Shown one piece after another: positions 21,216-33,118 of a stretch of 64,000 nucleotides of DNA (the first letter of the stretch is position 1; each line of letters starts with the position of its first letter). Source of the DNA: Salvator merianae. Its lineage: Eukaryota > Chordata > Lepidosauria > Squamata > Teiidae. A model generated the notes under the pieces. The model was not told the origin of the DNA, did no database searches, and saw only the letters and a list, made by a program, of their open reading frames with translations. The translations under genes and the position numbers were made by a program. The stretch spans positions 88,070,601-88,134,600 of the forward strand of contig QVOM02000025.1 in assembly GCA_003586115.2 (NCBI GenBank), written 5' to 3'.

Positions 21216-22521
21216 AGTGCCTACATTGTTACAAAGTCCTAACAAGGGTTTCAGAGGCTACTAGCTTTCAGTCAAGTTTCTAGTCCATCTTAGCATGAAG
21301 AAAAGTCTTCAAGCAGTGACTGTGGAAACCAAAGAAACTGGCAGGGCGTCTAAACATAAACTGCTGTTACAGGGCTTAATGTCTCCCTTCCCTTTTCCCA
21401 TCATTAGCAAAGCCAGAATAAATAATGCAAACAAGCATGGCTTCCCTTAATTTAGGCAGAAAAAGCATTTTCTCTGCCCCTCCCATCTAGCCATTTATAC
21501 ACTGCACTGAGGTTTTAGTGCTGCTTGCTGATGTTACAATTAGCAACAATAATTCTATCGAACGATATGCTGCACTGCTTTTAGTTTTCGGAAATCGCGC
21601 CGTAACATTTATTGGAAAAAATAAGACGACTGCTGGTAAGAGATAAAGCTACTTGGAGTGCATTATCCAAATTGCACAATTATCCAAATTTACTTGTTAA
21701 CATAATTTACACTGTAGTCTTATCTGCAGCGACTTGCTAGTAAACTCCACTAATTTCAATTGGACTTCTTTTTGGGTAAGTATATAGACAACCGGGTTGC
21801 TATACTGGTGGTAGACTTCTGCTCTGCTTTGTGCAGAGATTCTGTCCATTTGGTATGAGAGCTTCAAGTTGTGGGTATTAAAACCAGGGTATTAAAATCT
21901 ATTTTCTGCAGCACTAATGGCTGATAAGAGTTTTAGCCGCACCCATGCTAAGAACAACAATTAAACCAGTCATGACTAAAGGCAGAATTCCACGCAGAAT
22001 TCCACTGCTGCATCAGGCATTATACTCGGGTTCAGTCTCAAGACCTTTTATTGGAATTCACCCACTAGATTTCCCAGAATACACTCACTGGCTCTTCCAA
22101 GCAGCTAGGGTGGCAGCACTTGAAACCTGACCCTTGATTGCACCGAGGCAGACTTTGATCTGTAGCAGATTAAAGCTCAGCATAATGCAATCAAAGGTAC
22201 TATGCTTTTATGTGGTTGGTAAAATGTGTCTTTCCTTGTTAGTGCAATGCTGGGAACTCTCCATCAGAGGCACGGCTGACTTACATAGCTAGACTGGGTC
22301 TCCCCTTCCCACTTGCTTCCACTGATAGACTGGGCCTCCTTGGTTCCCCTTGTCTCCAGTGTTCCACAGGAAGTTCCTATTTGCATAATGCTGTTTTGTA
22401 CAGCACAGTGGCTTGTGGGAACCAAACTACAGCTTTATGTAAGGGATGACTGTATTCACATAGAGAAAGCTGGGCTAAAGCTTTTCTCTCCAACCTGACA
22501 GAGCATGCAAATCATGGAAAT
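21216..22521. other. Intron between exons D and E, nothing recognised
   Basis: AT-rich in the left half. TAAGGGATGACTGTA at 22440-22454 resembles one terminal repeat of the Tigger-like element at 48666-50068; its partner end was not found. Confidence 0.4.
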
Positions 22522-22701
22522 CAGTGGCGGCTCATAGTTTTAAGCTGGGTAGTTGCAGGCACGGGCCAAGCAATCGCTGGTCATGGGAACATGCACTTTT
22601 CCTCAGTGCATTGATGCAGAACTCGCCCAGGGGGTGGCCCATGTTTTTGTAGCTGGTGATCACCTGTGAACATCTGTGCTTAAAACTACGAGCTGCCACT
22701 G
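22522..22701. mobile_element. hAT-type MITE, CAGCGGCGGC family (diverged)
   Basis: 180 bp. Left end CAGTGGCGGCTCATAGTTTT AAGC; right end GCTTAAAACTACGAGCTGCC ACTG. Arms are inverted repeats. Flanks ATGGAAAT and ATGGGAGC match only in part. Confidence 0.65.
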
Positions 22702-23384
22702 ATGGGAGCCCATTTGCTAGCCAAGCAGAAGCAGCCTAGTTTTAGGCTAAGCATTTCAATCAGAAGCAGACTTTGAAGGGTGAAAGCTCTTACTTATTTT
22801 ATCCATTTATTTGAAACATTTAAATACTGCTACACATTTAAAAACAGAACTCTTCAAAGCTGCTTGCACACACACACAAAAAGGTTAAGAACAAGGGTAC
22901 AAACACCTTAAAAACTCAATAGTTAGGAACACATTAAAAGCTGAGTGGGTTAGGGAAAGAACAACCATTCACATGGGGAATGCAGTAATTGTAGGCACAT
23001 TGTGAATAGCAGAAGGGAGAGCGTTCCTCTGGTCAGCCCGAGAGGTGGTTCTCTGCTGACCCATCATGAAATATCTCACCTTGAACTTCGTGAAGGATTG
23101 TGAGCAGGGACAGGTTGCCCTAGTGGTTATGCATGGAGAGGACAGGTGTTTCTCCTACTGACTGGGAATCCAGAAGGCAGCCATAGGCTAAAGGGGCACT
23201 CGGTGAAGAGGCTGGCCTCAGACAATAAAGGAACTTAGGGGGGCTAAGGGGAAAGGCAGAATTTTGAAAAGAGAATTGAGTCCATAAAGTATGTGCCAGG
23301 TTCTGTGCAGAGAGCTTCTTGTGCCATTTAAAAATATCAGCTGGGCTGTGGGATGAGAGCAGGAAGAGGGAAAAAATGGGCAGA

Positions 23385-23608
23385 AAAGTGGGCCTTTTCA
23401 GGGGTGGCCCCCAGACTGTGGAATACTTTCCCCAGAGATGTGTCAGGCATCTTCACTTTACAACTTTAGGAGAGCTGTGAAGATGCACCTATTCACCCTT
23501 GCCTTCGGGTAAAGAAACAGCTTTCCATCCCCACTTTCTGGCACAGCTACCGTTTTGGTGTGTGACCTTTACTTTCTGTTTTTTTATTGTCGTAACCCGT
23601 CCTGAGAC
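23385..23608 (+). mobile_element. L2 LINE 3' end
   Basis: Plus-strand translation resembles the L2 RT C-terminus: a WPPDCGILSPE-like run, then F-R-R-A-V-K-M-H-L-F-T-L-A-F-G. The L2 tail TATTGTCGTAACCCGTCCTG AGACGC follows. Broken by stops. Antisense to SLC4A11. Confidence 0.65.
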
Positions 23609-23610
23609 GC

Positions 23611-23770
23611 AGGATAATCTAGTCTAGCATCCTGTCTCACATAGTAGCCCATCAATTGCTTCTGGGCGTTCTCAAGCAGAAGATGAAGGCAAAACCTTCA
23701 GCTGCTCTGGACTCCCTGCAAATGGCCTTTAGAAACACCCTGCAAGTTTCTACAGCCTGGAGGCAATATT
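23611..23770 (-). mobile_element. CR1 LINE 3' tail, reversed
   Basis: Reverse complement of the CR1 tail: AATCTAGTCTAGCATCCTGT CTCAC..CAATTGCTTCTGGGC..TTCTCAAGCAGAAGATGAAGG. It is the only clear CR1 tail in minus orientation (sense to SLC4A11), and it lacks the terminal CTGATCCAGCAGG part. Confidence 0.75.
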
Positions 23771-23801
23771 TAGACATGATTATATTGCTGAAAATAACAT
23801 A

Positions 23802-24005
23802 CAGTAAGCCCCCATTTTAAGTGAATTTGATTTGTGTGGTTTCAATAATTAAGATCCTGTTTTGGTTTTAAAGGATATTAAAGTGATGTGTTTCACTTTA
23901 ACACATTTTCCCTAACATTAAAGGTCTATCGCTTGCTTAATGTAAGCTTCACTTTAGGCGACGACTTGCCAGAACGGAACCCTCACATTAAACAGGACTC
24001 TACTG
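23802..24005. mobile_element. TA-flanked mariner/Tigger-like MITE
   Basis: 204 bp bounded by TA on both sides (23800-23801 and 24006-24007). Left end CAGTAAGCCCCCATTTTAA; right end ACAGGACTCTACTG. The interior has inverted words (CACTTTAA pairs). TIR identity is only partial, so the class is inferred from TA duplication and CAGT ends. Confidence 0.5.
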
Positions 24006-24007
24006 TA

Positions 24008-24946
24008 TAAAAGTGCATTACACTAGGGGTAATTCTATATAAACCTGTAGAAATTAGCTAGAACTGTACAAAAATCCACTTGAGATTTCTTTAAAAAAAT
24101 AAAATTAAAAGTGCTGTCTGATGGAAATTAGAACCTTAGACTGGTGATTTTGGAAAGCTGGCAGAAACAAAGATTTGACAGATTCAACCATCCCAAGTAC
24201 CAACAATACTGAAACGAACAGGGCCGTAGGGGGCACCCTAGCCCAAAAAAAGACTTGCAAAATGCATAAATCTAAACAAAATTATTTTCTTAAGTAATCT
24301 ACTGCCGCAAGGGCCACCCACCCTTCTCTGCGATTGGCCCATGGTCCCTGTCACTCTAATGTCGTGTCTGGCTACATGAAGGCATGGCTGAACTACCTCT
24401 GCATTGGGATTTTGAAGATTATCTTCAAAGCCTGCATAAGGAACAATGGAAAACCCCGCAGCCTCATCTTCGAAGCTTATGCAGGATTTGAGGATGGGGC
24501 GGTAGCGTGCGGAAACCCTGAACTGGAACAGTTGGTGTTGGAATGATTATGGACCTCTTTGAACAGGTCCACCGCTAAACTGGGATGAGGAGCCCTTAGA
24601 ACGATTCTGGGCCAGAACAGCACTAGTCCCATGTGGAAGACGTGTACCAGTATACCAGGCAGGTACAGAAAAGTCCACACTCGGTATCAAGGGTCAGCTG
24701 TCACAAATGGGTGCAAAGCCAAGGTTTTCGTCCACCGTGCACCGATTTGTTTGAAGCCCAGCGCATGTACACCAAATGTGTGTGAGAAAGGAGTTTCCAT
24801 TTGCACCTGTTTGTACCTGCCCTCCTGTTAACATCTCACCAACTATCGTTTCTTGTTCTTTCTTCCCAGCTAAGTACCCCACAACTGAGTGCCGTAATTC
24901 ACTGAATTTCTCAGGACTTGAAAATAGGGAAGAACAAAGAACTCAC
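24008..24946. other. Intron between exons D and E, possible palindromic element
   Basis: ATCTTCAAAGCCTGCATAAG and TCTTCGAAGCTTATGCAGG (24421-24486) form an inverted pair, suggesting an unassigned DNA element. No exon was seen. Confidence 0.35.
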
Positions 24947-25072
24947 CAATGATGCCGCCTGTGTTCTCATCATTTAGGGAGCCGAAAGCAATAGATGGCA
25001 GGAGGCAGGCAAAGTATAAAAAGATCATGGTGGTGATGTATTTGCCTATGGCTTTGTTGTTCCCAATAATCC
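24947..25072 (-). CDS. SLC4A11: SLC4A11 internal exon D (membrane segment 1)
   Basis: 126 bp: two bases, 41 codons, one base. [11 protein letters not shown] leads into a hydrophobic segment [20 protein letters not shown], the first membrane helix of the SLC4 fold, then [10 protein letters not shown], a loop conserved in SLC4A11. The polar DENTGG replaces the loop seen in anion exchangers. Acceptor CCCTAGGG split as AG|GG; donor ATTG|GTGAGT. The split codon gives aspartate at the next junction. Confidence 0.95.
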
Positions 25073-25502
25073 CTAGAACAAATTGCAGAGAGCAACATGA
25101 AGGGGTTAAAAAAATAGGGCTCAGACTACCATCCACTCCATGTTTGTTATTTTTTAAAAGCCTCACGATAAACCTCTTTATCATTCATTCTAACAGCAAA
25201 TTTGGCTGTCTCAGGGTGACAGCAAAGTGGCATTATCTGTAAATTTGTGCAGTTACACGAATACACAGAAGTACCTATATTTGAAAACTGAAAGACTTTT
25301 GGAAAAGGAGAAGGAAAATTCTGGAGAAAGTTACAATGACTTGCATATGCCCATCCCTCTACGGCAAGAGTCATCTTCCTCATATTGCCAAAGTGACAAT
25401 AAGAAATCTCACGCAGCCTAAAGATGGAACAGCCCTGGAATCTGAAGTGAGATTGATACTCGTGCCCAAATTGTGCAAAGCATGTGGTGCTTGTGCCTCT
25501 CA

Positions 25503-25918
25503 AGGCTGTTTGCAGGCGAGTTTTGCCTTTGTCTTCTGCTTGAGATGCCCAGGAGCAGTTGCTGGGTCACTGAGTGAGACAGGATGCCGGGCCAGATGGG
25601 CTGTGGCTTGATCCAGCAAGGCTCCTCTTATGTTCTTATAGATAAATTCATGGAGGACAGGTATATCAGTGGCTACTAGAATGGGTGTCTTGGTACCACC
25701 TCTGGGGTGGAGAGACAGGCAGGATGCCTCCAAAGGCCATTTGCAAGTGAGGGTTCTGCCTTTGTCTTCTGCTTGAGAACGTCCACAAGCAACTGGCGGG
25801 CCACTGTGTGAGAAGGGATGCAGGACTAGACGGGCTGTGGCCTGATCCAGCAAGGCTCCTCTTAGGTTCTTATAGATAAATTCATGAAGGACAGGTATAT
25901 CAGTGGCTACTAGAATGG
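25503..25918 (+). mobile_element. CR1 LINE 3' tails, three units in line
   Basis: Tail ends at about 25639 and 25876, each followed directly by TAGATAAATTCATG(G/A)AGGACAGG. The spacing between junctions is about 237 bp. The third unit is cut at about 25918. Confidence 0.85.
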
Positions 25919-26046
25919 TCCAGTATGTGTCTCCTGCAAATCTCTTCCTGGTCCAGTATGTGTCTCCTGCAAATCTTCAGTGCAGATACCAAGAATGGTT
26001 TCCAGGTATAGGGTAATGGGTGGGGAGAGACGGGCAAGTCCTTGGC

Positions 26047-26548
26047 AAAAACAGGATGCATGCAGAATGCAGCAGCTAGACTGCTTACTGGCACTGCTGG
26101 TTGAACGCACATCATACTGATCCTAAAAGAACTGCACTGGCTGCCTATTTGCTACTGAGCCCAGTTCAAGGTATTAACATGATAAGGCCCTAACTGGCTT
26201 GGCCCCCCAAATATCTAAAAGCATACCTCCTCCCATATAGACCTGCCTGTGCCTTAAGATCAGCAGTACTCAAGGGGGGGGGGTACTTGGGATAGGGCCT
26301 CCTCAGTGGTAGCCCCTAGACTATGGCACAACTTCCTTCTGAGATCTCCCAGGCCCTCTCATTATATGTACTCAGACAACTGGTAAAGATGCATTTATAT
26401 ACCCCGGCCTTTGGCTAAGGGAACAACATGCTCTCCCCATGCAGGCACCGTCACTGTTTATAGCAATTTTATTATGACACGCTTGGAGACCTTGGGGTAT
26501 AGGGCAGGATAGAAATATATAAACAATAAATAAATAAATAAATAACAA
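26047..26548 (+). mobile_element. L2 LINE 3' region with (AAAT)n tail
   Basis: Typical L2 end: CAGAATGCAGCAGCTAGACT GCTTACTGGC, then CTGCACTGGCTGCCTATTTG, ATAAGGCCCTAACTGGCTTG, AGATGCATTTATATACCCCG, the GGTATAGGGCAGGATAGAAATATATAAACA tail and AAATAAATAAATAAAT. Broken frame, inactive. Confidence 0.75.
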
Positions 26549-26559
26549 ATCCTACACAG

Positions 26560-27710
26560 AATGTCACCCTGGCAACAGACCTCAAGAGGTTTGCATCTTA
26601 CACCAAGAGGCTTATTTGGATTCACAATTAAATTCTCAAAGAAAATAATACAGCAGCAGCAGGCCAAACCTCTCAAAAATAGCTCTGCCGTCTCCCTTCC
26701 AGGGTTGGCAAGTGCAACTCCATTTTTTAAACTACTGCAGTCAGTCTGTCAAACAAATGAGCGTCGGATCTAGGCCTATTTCTGAAGCCGGTTCAAGCCG
26801 GCTCCTGAGAATAAACAAAACTCTAAACTGGAGGCTCATAAACACAGCACATACTTTGCCGAGTTCAGCCTGAAACCGACGGGCGGCAGGCAGGAAGAGA
26901 AATAAGTAACTAGAAGCTGAAAGAGAATCTGCTTACTTTTCCTGCCTGCAAGAGAGGGCAAGGGGTTAGACTGAAGGATTTCCTCTGACTTGGCCCAAGA
27001 CTGCCTGCGAAATAGCTGAATAAGGCTTTGCGGCAGCTCCACTCTCTCCTCGCAGGAGATAACACTTCTTTTTATGGGTGGAAAAATGCGCTCAGCCCAG
27101 GGAGCTAAATTTAAGAAAATAAACAGAACGCTCCGGGGATGCCGCTATTTCCACACTTGCTATTTCTTTCAGCTTTCTGCTGCAGATCTTAAAGAGAAGA
27201 GACACCGAGGGCTCTGGAATAGGCAGGCGCAGACTTAAGAAAAACCACAGCCCACATTTCCAAATAATTTGGTTTTGGTCACAAATCTGGCAACCTACAT
27301 TGCAAGTGCAAGCACATGACAGCTGCTGCTTATGCACGGCGCTTTGTGGTCTGCATGCATGCATGTGTTATTTTAGAGTATTCCCACAAGACCGAGGAGG
27401 AGTGAAATCACCCGAGATGGGAAGCTTCTACTATGATGTACACAAAAACAAGCATTTATCCAAGGAAATCACTGATATCTCCGCATTTGTGTATTCAAAT
27501 ACATGTATACATGGAGGCAGTCCAGACTGCTGTGTACTGGTTCATTGGCTTTTATTTTAAGGCCAAGGTAAGGGAGCAAATCTTCCCAATGGCTGCACCC
27601 AAGGGAGATCTGCTGCTACGCCGTAGACTTCAACCAAACCACTGAGCCAATCTATAGTTGTTTGGGGCACTGCCAATACCTCTGGCCACCACGTCGCCAT
27701 GTTTGCTCTT
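26560..27710. other. Intron between exons C and D, nothing recognised
   Basis: No element or exon was assigned. It lies in the 11.8 kb intron, the largest here. Confidence 0.4.
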
Positions 27711-27712
27711 AA

Positions 27713-28606
27713 GGGTCATCAGTCTATGGAATCTGGTACCAGAAGAGATGATGACAGTGTGCAGCGACAGTGAAAAAAACAAATTCAATGCTAGGGGTAA
27801 TTAGGAAGGGAATAGAAAACAAGTCGGCAAGTGTCATGGTGCCTCTTTACAAATCTATGGTGGGGCCACACTTGGAATATTGTGTACAATTCTGGTCACC
27901 TCACCTCAGAAAGGATATTGTGGAACTGGAGAAGGTGCAAAAAAGGGCAACCAGAATGATCAAGGGGCTGGAACACCTTCCTTACGAAATCAGGCTGCAA
28001 CGCCTTGGCCTCTTCAGCCTTGAAAAGCGGCGTTTAAGAGGAGACCTGATTGAAGTATATAAAATCATGCATGGTATGGATAAGGTGGACAGAGAGAAAT
28101 TCTTTTCTCTCACACACAACACTAGGACCAGGGGGCACTCAATGAAGCTGATGGGCAGGAGAATTAGGACCGACAAGGGCAAGTATTTTTTCACCCAGAG
28201 GGTCATTGGGCTGTGGAATTTATTATCAGAAGAGGTGGTGGCAGCAGTCAGCCTGGAGAGCTTTAAGAACAGATTGGACAGATTCATGGAGGTCAGGTGT
28301 ATCAATGGCTACTAGAATGGATGCCTAGGTACTGCCTCCAGGTTGGAAAGACAGCAGGATGTCTGTGAAACCATTTGCAGAGAGTCAAGAGCAGGTGAAG
28401 GTTTTGCCTTTATCTTCTGCTTGATAATGATCACATCCAGTAGCGTTTCTCTTAGGTTCTTATAGGATTGGACAAATTCATGGAGATCAGTTGTATCAAT
28501 GGCTACTAGAATGGATGCCTAGGTACCACCTTCAGCTTGGAGTGACAGGAAGGATGTTTCTAAAGTCCATTACAGGGAGTAGAGAGCAGGTGAAGATTTT
28601 CTAATT
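27713..28606 (+). mobile_element. CR1 LINE, best-preserved copy
   Basis: After a short CR1 fragment (27713-27762), an open plus frame runs 27770-28315 for 181 codons without a stop. It covers [80 protein letters not shown] and ends RFMEVRCINGY. This is the C-terminal part of CR1 reverse transcriptase, which copies the LINE RNA at the insertion site. A tail unit and a second partial unit follow (junction near 28458). It is 5'-truncated, so not autonomous, but is the least mutated CR1 here and probably among the youngest. Confidence 0.88.
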
Positions 28607-29127
28607 TAAACTTAACTGCTTACAACATACAATTACTGCACTGTATTTTGATAACCATAAAACACTTAACAGCTAAACCTGTGCAGACAATCTCAGCAGA
28701 GAAGTGTGGTACAGAATAATATAGGGAATTATAATCAATGGTCTAATCACTTTGTGAAAAAACAAACAAAAAAAACAAATCCCAAAAGCAAAACAGTAGG
28801 GAAAGAGGAATCTGAATTATTTTTGGAGACTTGGAAATCACTTCTGAATGCTTTCCCCACAACTGAAAACAATTAGAGATAGCTGGAAAGAATTTCTCTG
28901 CTGGTTGGGCATTTAATACAAAGGTAATACACAAACAATAATCTGCTGTCCAAAGAAAATAAGAAGTCTTCAATGACCATTGTCAGGGACAAGGAAGGAT
29001 GAGAGAAGGGAGAGACCATTAAGGAATGGGAGGAGAAAGATTCTAAGTTTTTCTTAGTCATTATGTTGCAACACAGAACAAAACAGTTTTAATGTATGTT
29101 GAAATATTAAAATAGAGATGATGATGA
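28607..29127. other. Intron between exons C and D, nothing recognised
   Basis: AT-rich, with short A tracts. No exon or assigned repeat. Confidence 0.4.
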
Positions 29128-29625
29128 TGGTAAAAGGATGCTGGATTAGATGGGCCGTGGCCTGATTCAGCAGGGCTCTTCTTATGTTACTATCTAGAAT
29201 AGATGCCTTGAGTACTGCCTTTAGGTTGGAGAGACAGGCAGGATGCCTGTAAAGACCATTTCTAGGGAGTCAGAGCAGGTTTTGCCCTTGTCTTCTGCTT
29301 GAGATGTCCAGAAGCAATTGGTGGGGCACTGTGTGAGACAGGACGCTGGACTAGGTGGGCCGTGGCCCGATCCAGCAGGGCTTCTCTTATATTCTTATGG
29401 GCAAATTCATGGATGACAGGTATATTTATGGCTGCTAGAATGAATGTCCAGGTACCACCTCCAGGTTGGAGAGCAAGGCTGGATGCCTTTCAAGCTCATT
29501 TGCAGGGAATTAAGAGCAGGTGAAGACTTTGCCTTCATCTACTTGAGAAGCCCAGAAGCAATTGGTGGGCCACCGTGTGAGACAGGGTGTTGGACTAAGT
29601 GGCCTCTTCTTGTGTTCTTATGTAT
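29128..29625 (+). mobile_element. CR1 LINE 3' tails, three units in line
   Basis: Tail ends near 29192, 29397 and 29622 (CGATCCAGCAGGGCTTCTCT TATATTCTTA). The second junction reads TTCTTATGGGCAAATTCATGGATGACAGG, the long junction type. Confidence 0.8.
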
Positions 29626-30249
29626 CTTAGACATGAATGCAAACTTGGACTTGGATTTCCTTCTGGTTGGCTCAACAGAATGGACCAGAAAGTTTCTGTG
29701 GTTTGGAGCATCCAACTCTACTTCCAGAAAGAGGCAAGTTAAGACATGACCTCCAATGTGTTGTAATCTCCATATGATCTTTGGCAGGTATTGTGTTTTT
29801 TTATTATATTTATAGCCTGCCCTATACCCGAGATGACAACGCTATCTACAGGGAATATAAATTTAGTTTTAAAGAACTCATTGACTTCACACTAGAAATC
29901 TCAGGAAGGCTCAAAGCTTGGATAAAAATGTATCTTTTGAACACTGGGCAAAAGTGAAGCACCAAAAATGTCCAAAACAGAACCAAAGGCACAGAGTTCT
30001 GCAAACTGGGCGGTGCAGCAGAGTTGCCTCAAGGACAAGATGCTACTCTTCTGACTTTGCTAGGGAGCAGAACAACACACAGAGATTCATGGCCCCTAAA
30101 GATCCCCATGGCTGAGCTGGCACATATGGGAAGAAACATCTTATCAGATAGTTGCCATCAAACCATTTATGGGTTCTGTAGTAAACATTAATGGTTTAAA
30201 CTGGGCTTAGAAGTGGAAAGGGCGCTAAATATTAGTGTCTAAGAAGTGG

Positions 30250-30612
30250 CATTTGAGCAAGCAGGTAAGGAAATAGCTGCATCCGCATCCACACTGTAAG
30301 GGATGCTATCACCGTGTCATCACTCAGAAGGCCTTATCTGCGGTGGCCCCAAAGTCATGCAATGACCTCCCTTCTGAGATGAGTCAAGCTCCATCATTCT
30401 ACACCTTCAGACATATGGTAAATACAGACCTCTTAGCTCTAGTTTTTGGCAAAGGGGCTGCTTGTTCACCCCTTTCGTGCACCATTATTTAAAGCTTTAT
30501 GGTTTTTGTAAGAGTCCTTATATTTATATTTTTGTGTTGGTTTTACCGTAACCTGCCCCGAGACCTAAGAGTATAGAGCAGGACAGAAATTTGAACGATA
30601 TAAAAACAAACC
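30250..30612 (+). mobile_element. L2 LINE 3' end
   Basis: CAAAGTCATGCAATGACCTC CCTTCTGAGATGAG encodes the eroded end of L2 RT. The tail GGTTTTACCGTAACCTGCCC CGAGACC..AGAGCAGGACAGAAATTTGAA follows. Confidence 0.65.
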
Positions 30613-30775
30613 AAGCCAATGATCTGGGGCTGAGAACTATTTTACTGTCACAGCTCCTCCAGTATGCTAACGATACAAAATGGACGTGCCTTGCTATCTA
30701 GACCCTCTCGCTCAGTTCCAGGTAGAACTGCAATGCCCTACAGAAGATACTTGCACAGGTCCAGCAACTTTCGCA

Positions 30776-30899
30776 GGCTCCCCGACTCTGGCATTTCCCA
30801 GATGTTTTGGATTATAACTCCCGTCAGCCCCAACCAGCGTATTGGCCTGGGGCAATGGGAACTGCCATCCCAAACATCTGGAAAACGTCAAGTTGGACA
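30776..30899. mobile_element. hAT-type hairpin MITE (AGATGTTTTGGATTATAACTC)
   Basis: CCAGATGTTTTGGATTATAA CTCCCGTCAGCCCCAACC at the left mirrors GGGAACTGCCATCCCAAACATCTGG at the right. This matches the widespread squamate/vertebrate hAT foldback type with CTACAACTCCCATCAGCC. Confidence 0.65.
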
Positions 30900-30999
30900 G
30901 CTTGAATTGATGTTGTGAAAGACGGACGAAAAGACCCGGGTAGACATTTAAGTTGCGCTTTTTGCAGTATTTGCCAACTGTGTAGCTAGTGGAGTTGTG

Positions 31000-32386
31000 G
31001 GGGAAGGAAGAGACACCAGTGTGCAGAAAAGAAACTCCAGGTCTGTCCCTGACAGACAAGGAATGGAGGTTCAAACTGATAGGAATGCAATCAAACCAGT
31101 AGGCAATGGAAGCATCTGCCTCTGGCAATATCCCTTGCACAGTCATTTTCTTGCAGACCTTAAACCATATTTAGCCCTCACTATTTGGGCTGAAGCTCCA
31201 GCACCAAGGAATTGATTGAAAATATTGTCAACCTGCAAGAGACGGAGAACTCTATCCTTGCTCAGTTTTGTTAAAGAAAGAAGGCAGTAAGCTGAAGGAC
31301 CATTACGCCTGAAAACCAAACTGGGGCAAAGATGGAAGCTGGGACTATTGGGAAAAGGAAGATTCAACTATCTTGGAGCAAAAGGGACATCGTAAAATAA
31401 TCTGTGGAGGCAAAAAAAATTAATGCTTCACCTAGAAAATGTAGAATTCTAGAGCTGGAATGAAACCTGGAGTTCACTGATCCCATGTCCTATTCAATGT
31501 AGGATGGAGCTTTGAGATCCTTGAAAAATGGTAATCTCTTTGGGCAATTCTGGACTGGCTGACAGACTGGATCAGCAAGTGTACTAAGATTCCTCCTTCT
31601 GCATGCTGGGTTGGTCTAAGGGAGGCCCTGCCCACTTAGACTCCACCCCCTGGAGGTGGAGTTTCCCTTAGACTGCACCAGCATGCAGAAAGGTGGCCCC
31701 TAGTCTGCTTGCTGGTCCAGTATATTGGTCTGTGTGGAATCACCGTGTGCTCCAGTATTTAGCCCATCACCTCCAGCGTCAGTTTGTTCCATTCCCCAAA
31801 ATGCCTTGCAGCCCAAGTCTGTTTCCATGAATCACCATCCATTTGTTCTAATTCTGCTACTCTACTGTGTGACAGCCCTTTGGGTGGTCAAAGGCAGTTT
31901 CTGGGGCTCCTTTTAAGGTTTTCTTCCTCAGAATCAGCACACCCAGTCCTTTCCTCCCTGTCTCACAGGATGTGGCTTCCAGACTCCCCATAAACCTCCT
32001 CTGAGCTTAATATTCTCCACTTTGCCACTGGCAAGAAACTGCTCAAAATTTAGCCCAGGTAGGACACTGGCAAAGTGGAATCATTATATCTTGTGAACCT
32101 TCCGTGTTCTGAAGTACCTTCCATGTGATGTGGAAGGCCTCCTGACCTTCTTTAAGGTCAAACAGATCTACCTAGTAAAACATAAAGAGCAGCTATGAGG
32201 CAGGGCAGGGAAGTCACAATTCACAAGTAAACAGAGATGCAGGTCAACAGAGACACTGGTAAATATAACGCCTACAGCTCACTGAACTTTCCATACTAAC
32301 TTTTTAAGGAGAGCCTCAAAACGTTCTGCCTCTGAAGGGAAAAAGTACAAAGAAAGAAGCTTAGGGGAAGAGAATGAGAGAAACAA
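31000..32386. other. Intron between exons C and D, mostly unassigned
   Basis: 31560-31740 holds words of the GGCCCTTTCTGCACT group (CATGCTGGGTTGGTCTAAGG GAGGCCCTGCCC and its inverted partner GTTTCCCTTAGACTGCACCAGCATGCAG). The rest is unassigned. Confidence 0.4.
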
Positions 32387-33014
32387 GGCTGCGTCCAGAC
32401 ATCACTTACTTATTCCACTATACAGTGGTACCTTGGTACCCAAGTGCCTCGAAACTCATCAAATTTGGTACTCAACGCATTTTGACATTAACATTTTGTT
32501 TTGGTACTTGCCATTTCTTTGGTACTCAACGTGCAAGTTAGAATTTGTCAGTGCAGGTTGCCTCATGACTCGCTGCCCTTTCTAGCCGAACCAAAGGGTC
32601 ACGTGTTAGTCACGTGGTAGCTCTCGCCCTGCACACATCCCCTTGTGGTCTTATTGTGGCTTCTGTGGTCATTTTGTGTATTAAATCTAAGTCCTGTACA
32701 GGTATTTATTAATTTTTAGGTTTATTTCTCATGTACAGTAATGATATGCAACCCTATATTTTACATATTGCCCCAAAAATGTGCATTGTCTGTGGTTTGG
32801 GAATGCATTAAATTTATTTACGTTATGGGAAAAATCTGTTTGGTACTCAATGTCTTTGGTACTCATCGTGCTTCCTGGAACCAATTAAGAATGAATACCA
32901 AGGTATAACTGTATTTGGATATTTCAGAATAAAGCATGGCTATTCTAGAATATCCATGCTTTATTCCAGAATATCTGAATGTAGTGGAATAAGTAAGTGA
33001 CGTCTGGATGCAGC
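32387..33014. mobile_element. Long hairpin MITE interrupted by a TA-inserting element
   Basis: Outer arms are GGCTGCGTCCAGACATCACT TACTTATTCCACTA and TAGTGGAATAAGTAAGTGAC GTCTGGATGCAGC. Inner arms are GATATTTCAGAATAAAGCATGG and CCATGCTTTATTCCAGAATATC. The left arm is split by the insert at 32423-32911. Without the insert this is an almost perfect palindrome of about 140 bp. Confidence 0.8.
32423..32911. mobile_element. Tc1/mariner-superfamily non-autonomous element
   Basis: 489 bp flanked by TA at 32421-32422 and 32912-32913. The TIR CAGTGGTACCTTGGTA pairs at 14 of 16 positions with CAGTTATACCTTGGTA at the other end. The interior repeats the words TTTGGTACTCA and TTGGTACTCAACG. No transposase frame. 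Inserted in the arm of the hairpin element 32387-33014, so it is younger than that element. Confidence 0.8.
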
Positions 33015-33027
33015 ACAGATGTGTGTA

Positions 33028-33029
33028 TG

Positions 33030-33064
<35 letters not shown>

Positions 33065-33118
33065 AAGAAAGAGAGAGAGAGAGATAATGAATGAATGAGA
33101 GAGAGAGAGAGAGAGAGA
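33028..33118. repeat. (GA)n microsatellite
   Basis: GAGAGA runs interrupted by AAGAAAGAAAG and TAATGAATGAATGA. The serine/leucine-rich frames on the minus strand come from this tract. Confidence 0.95.
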
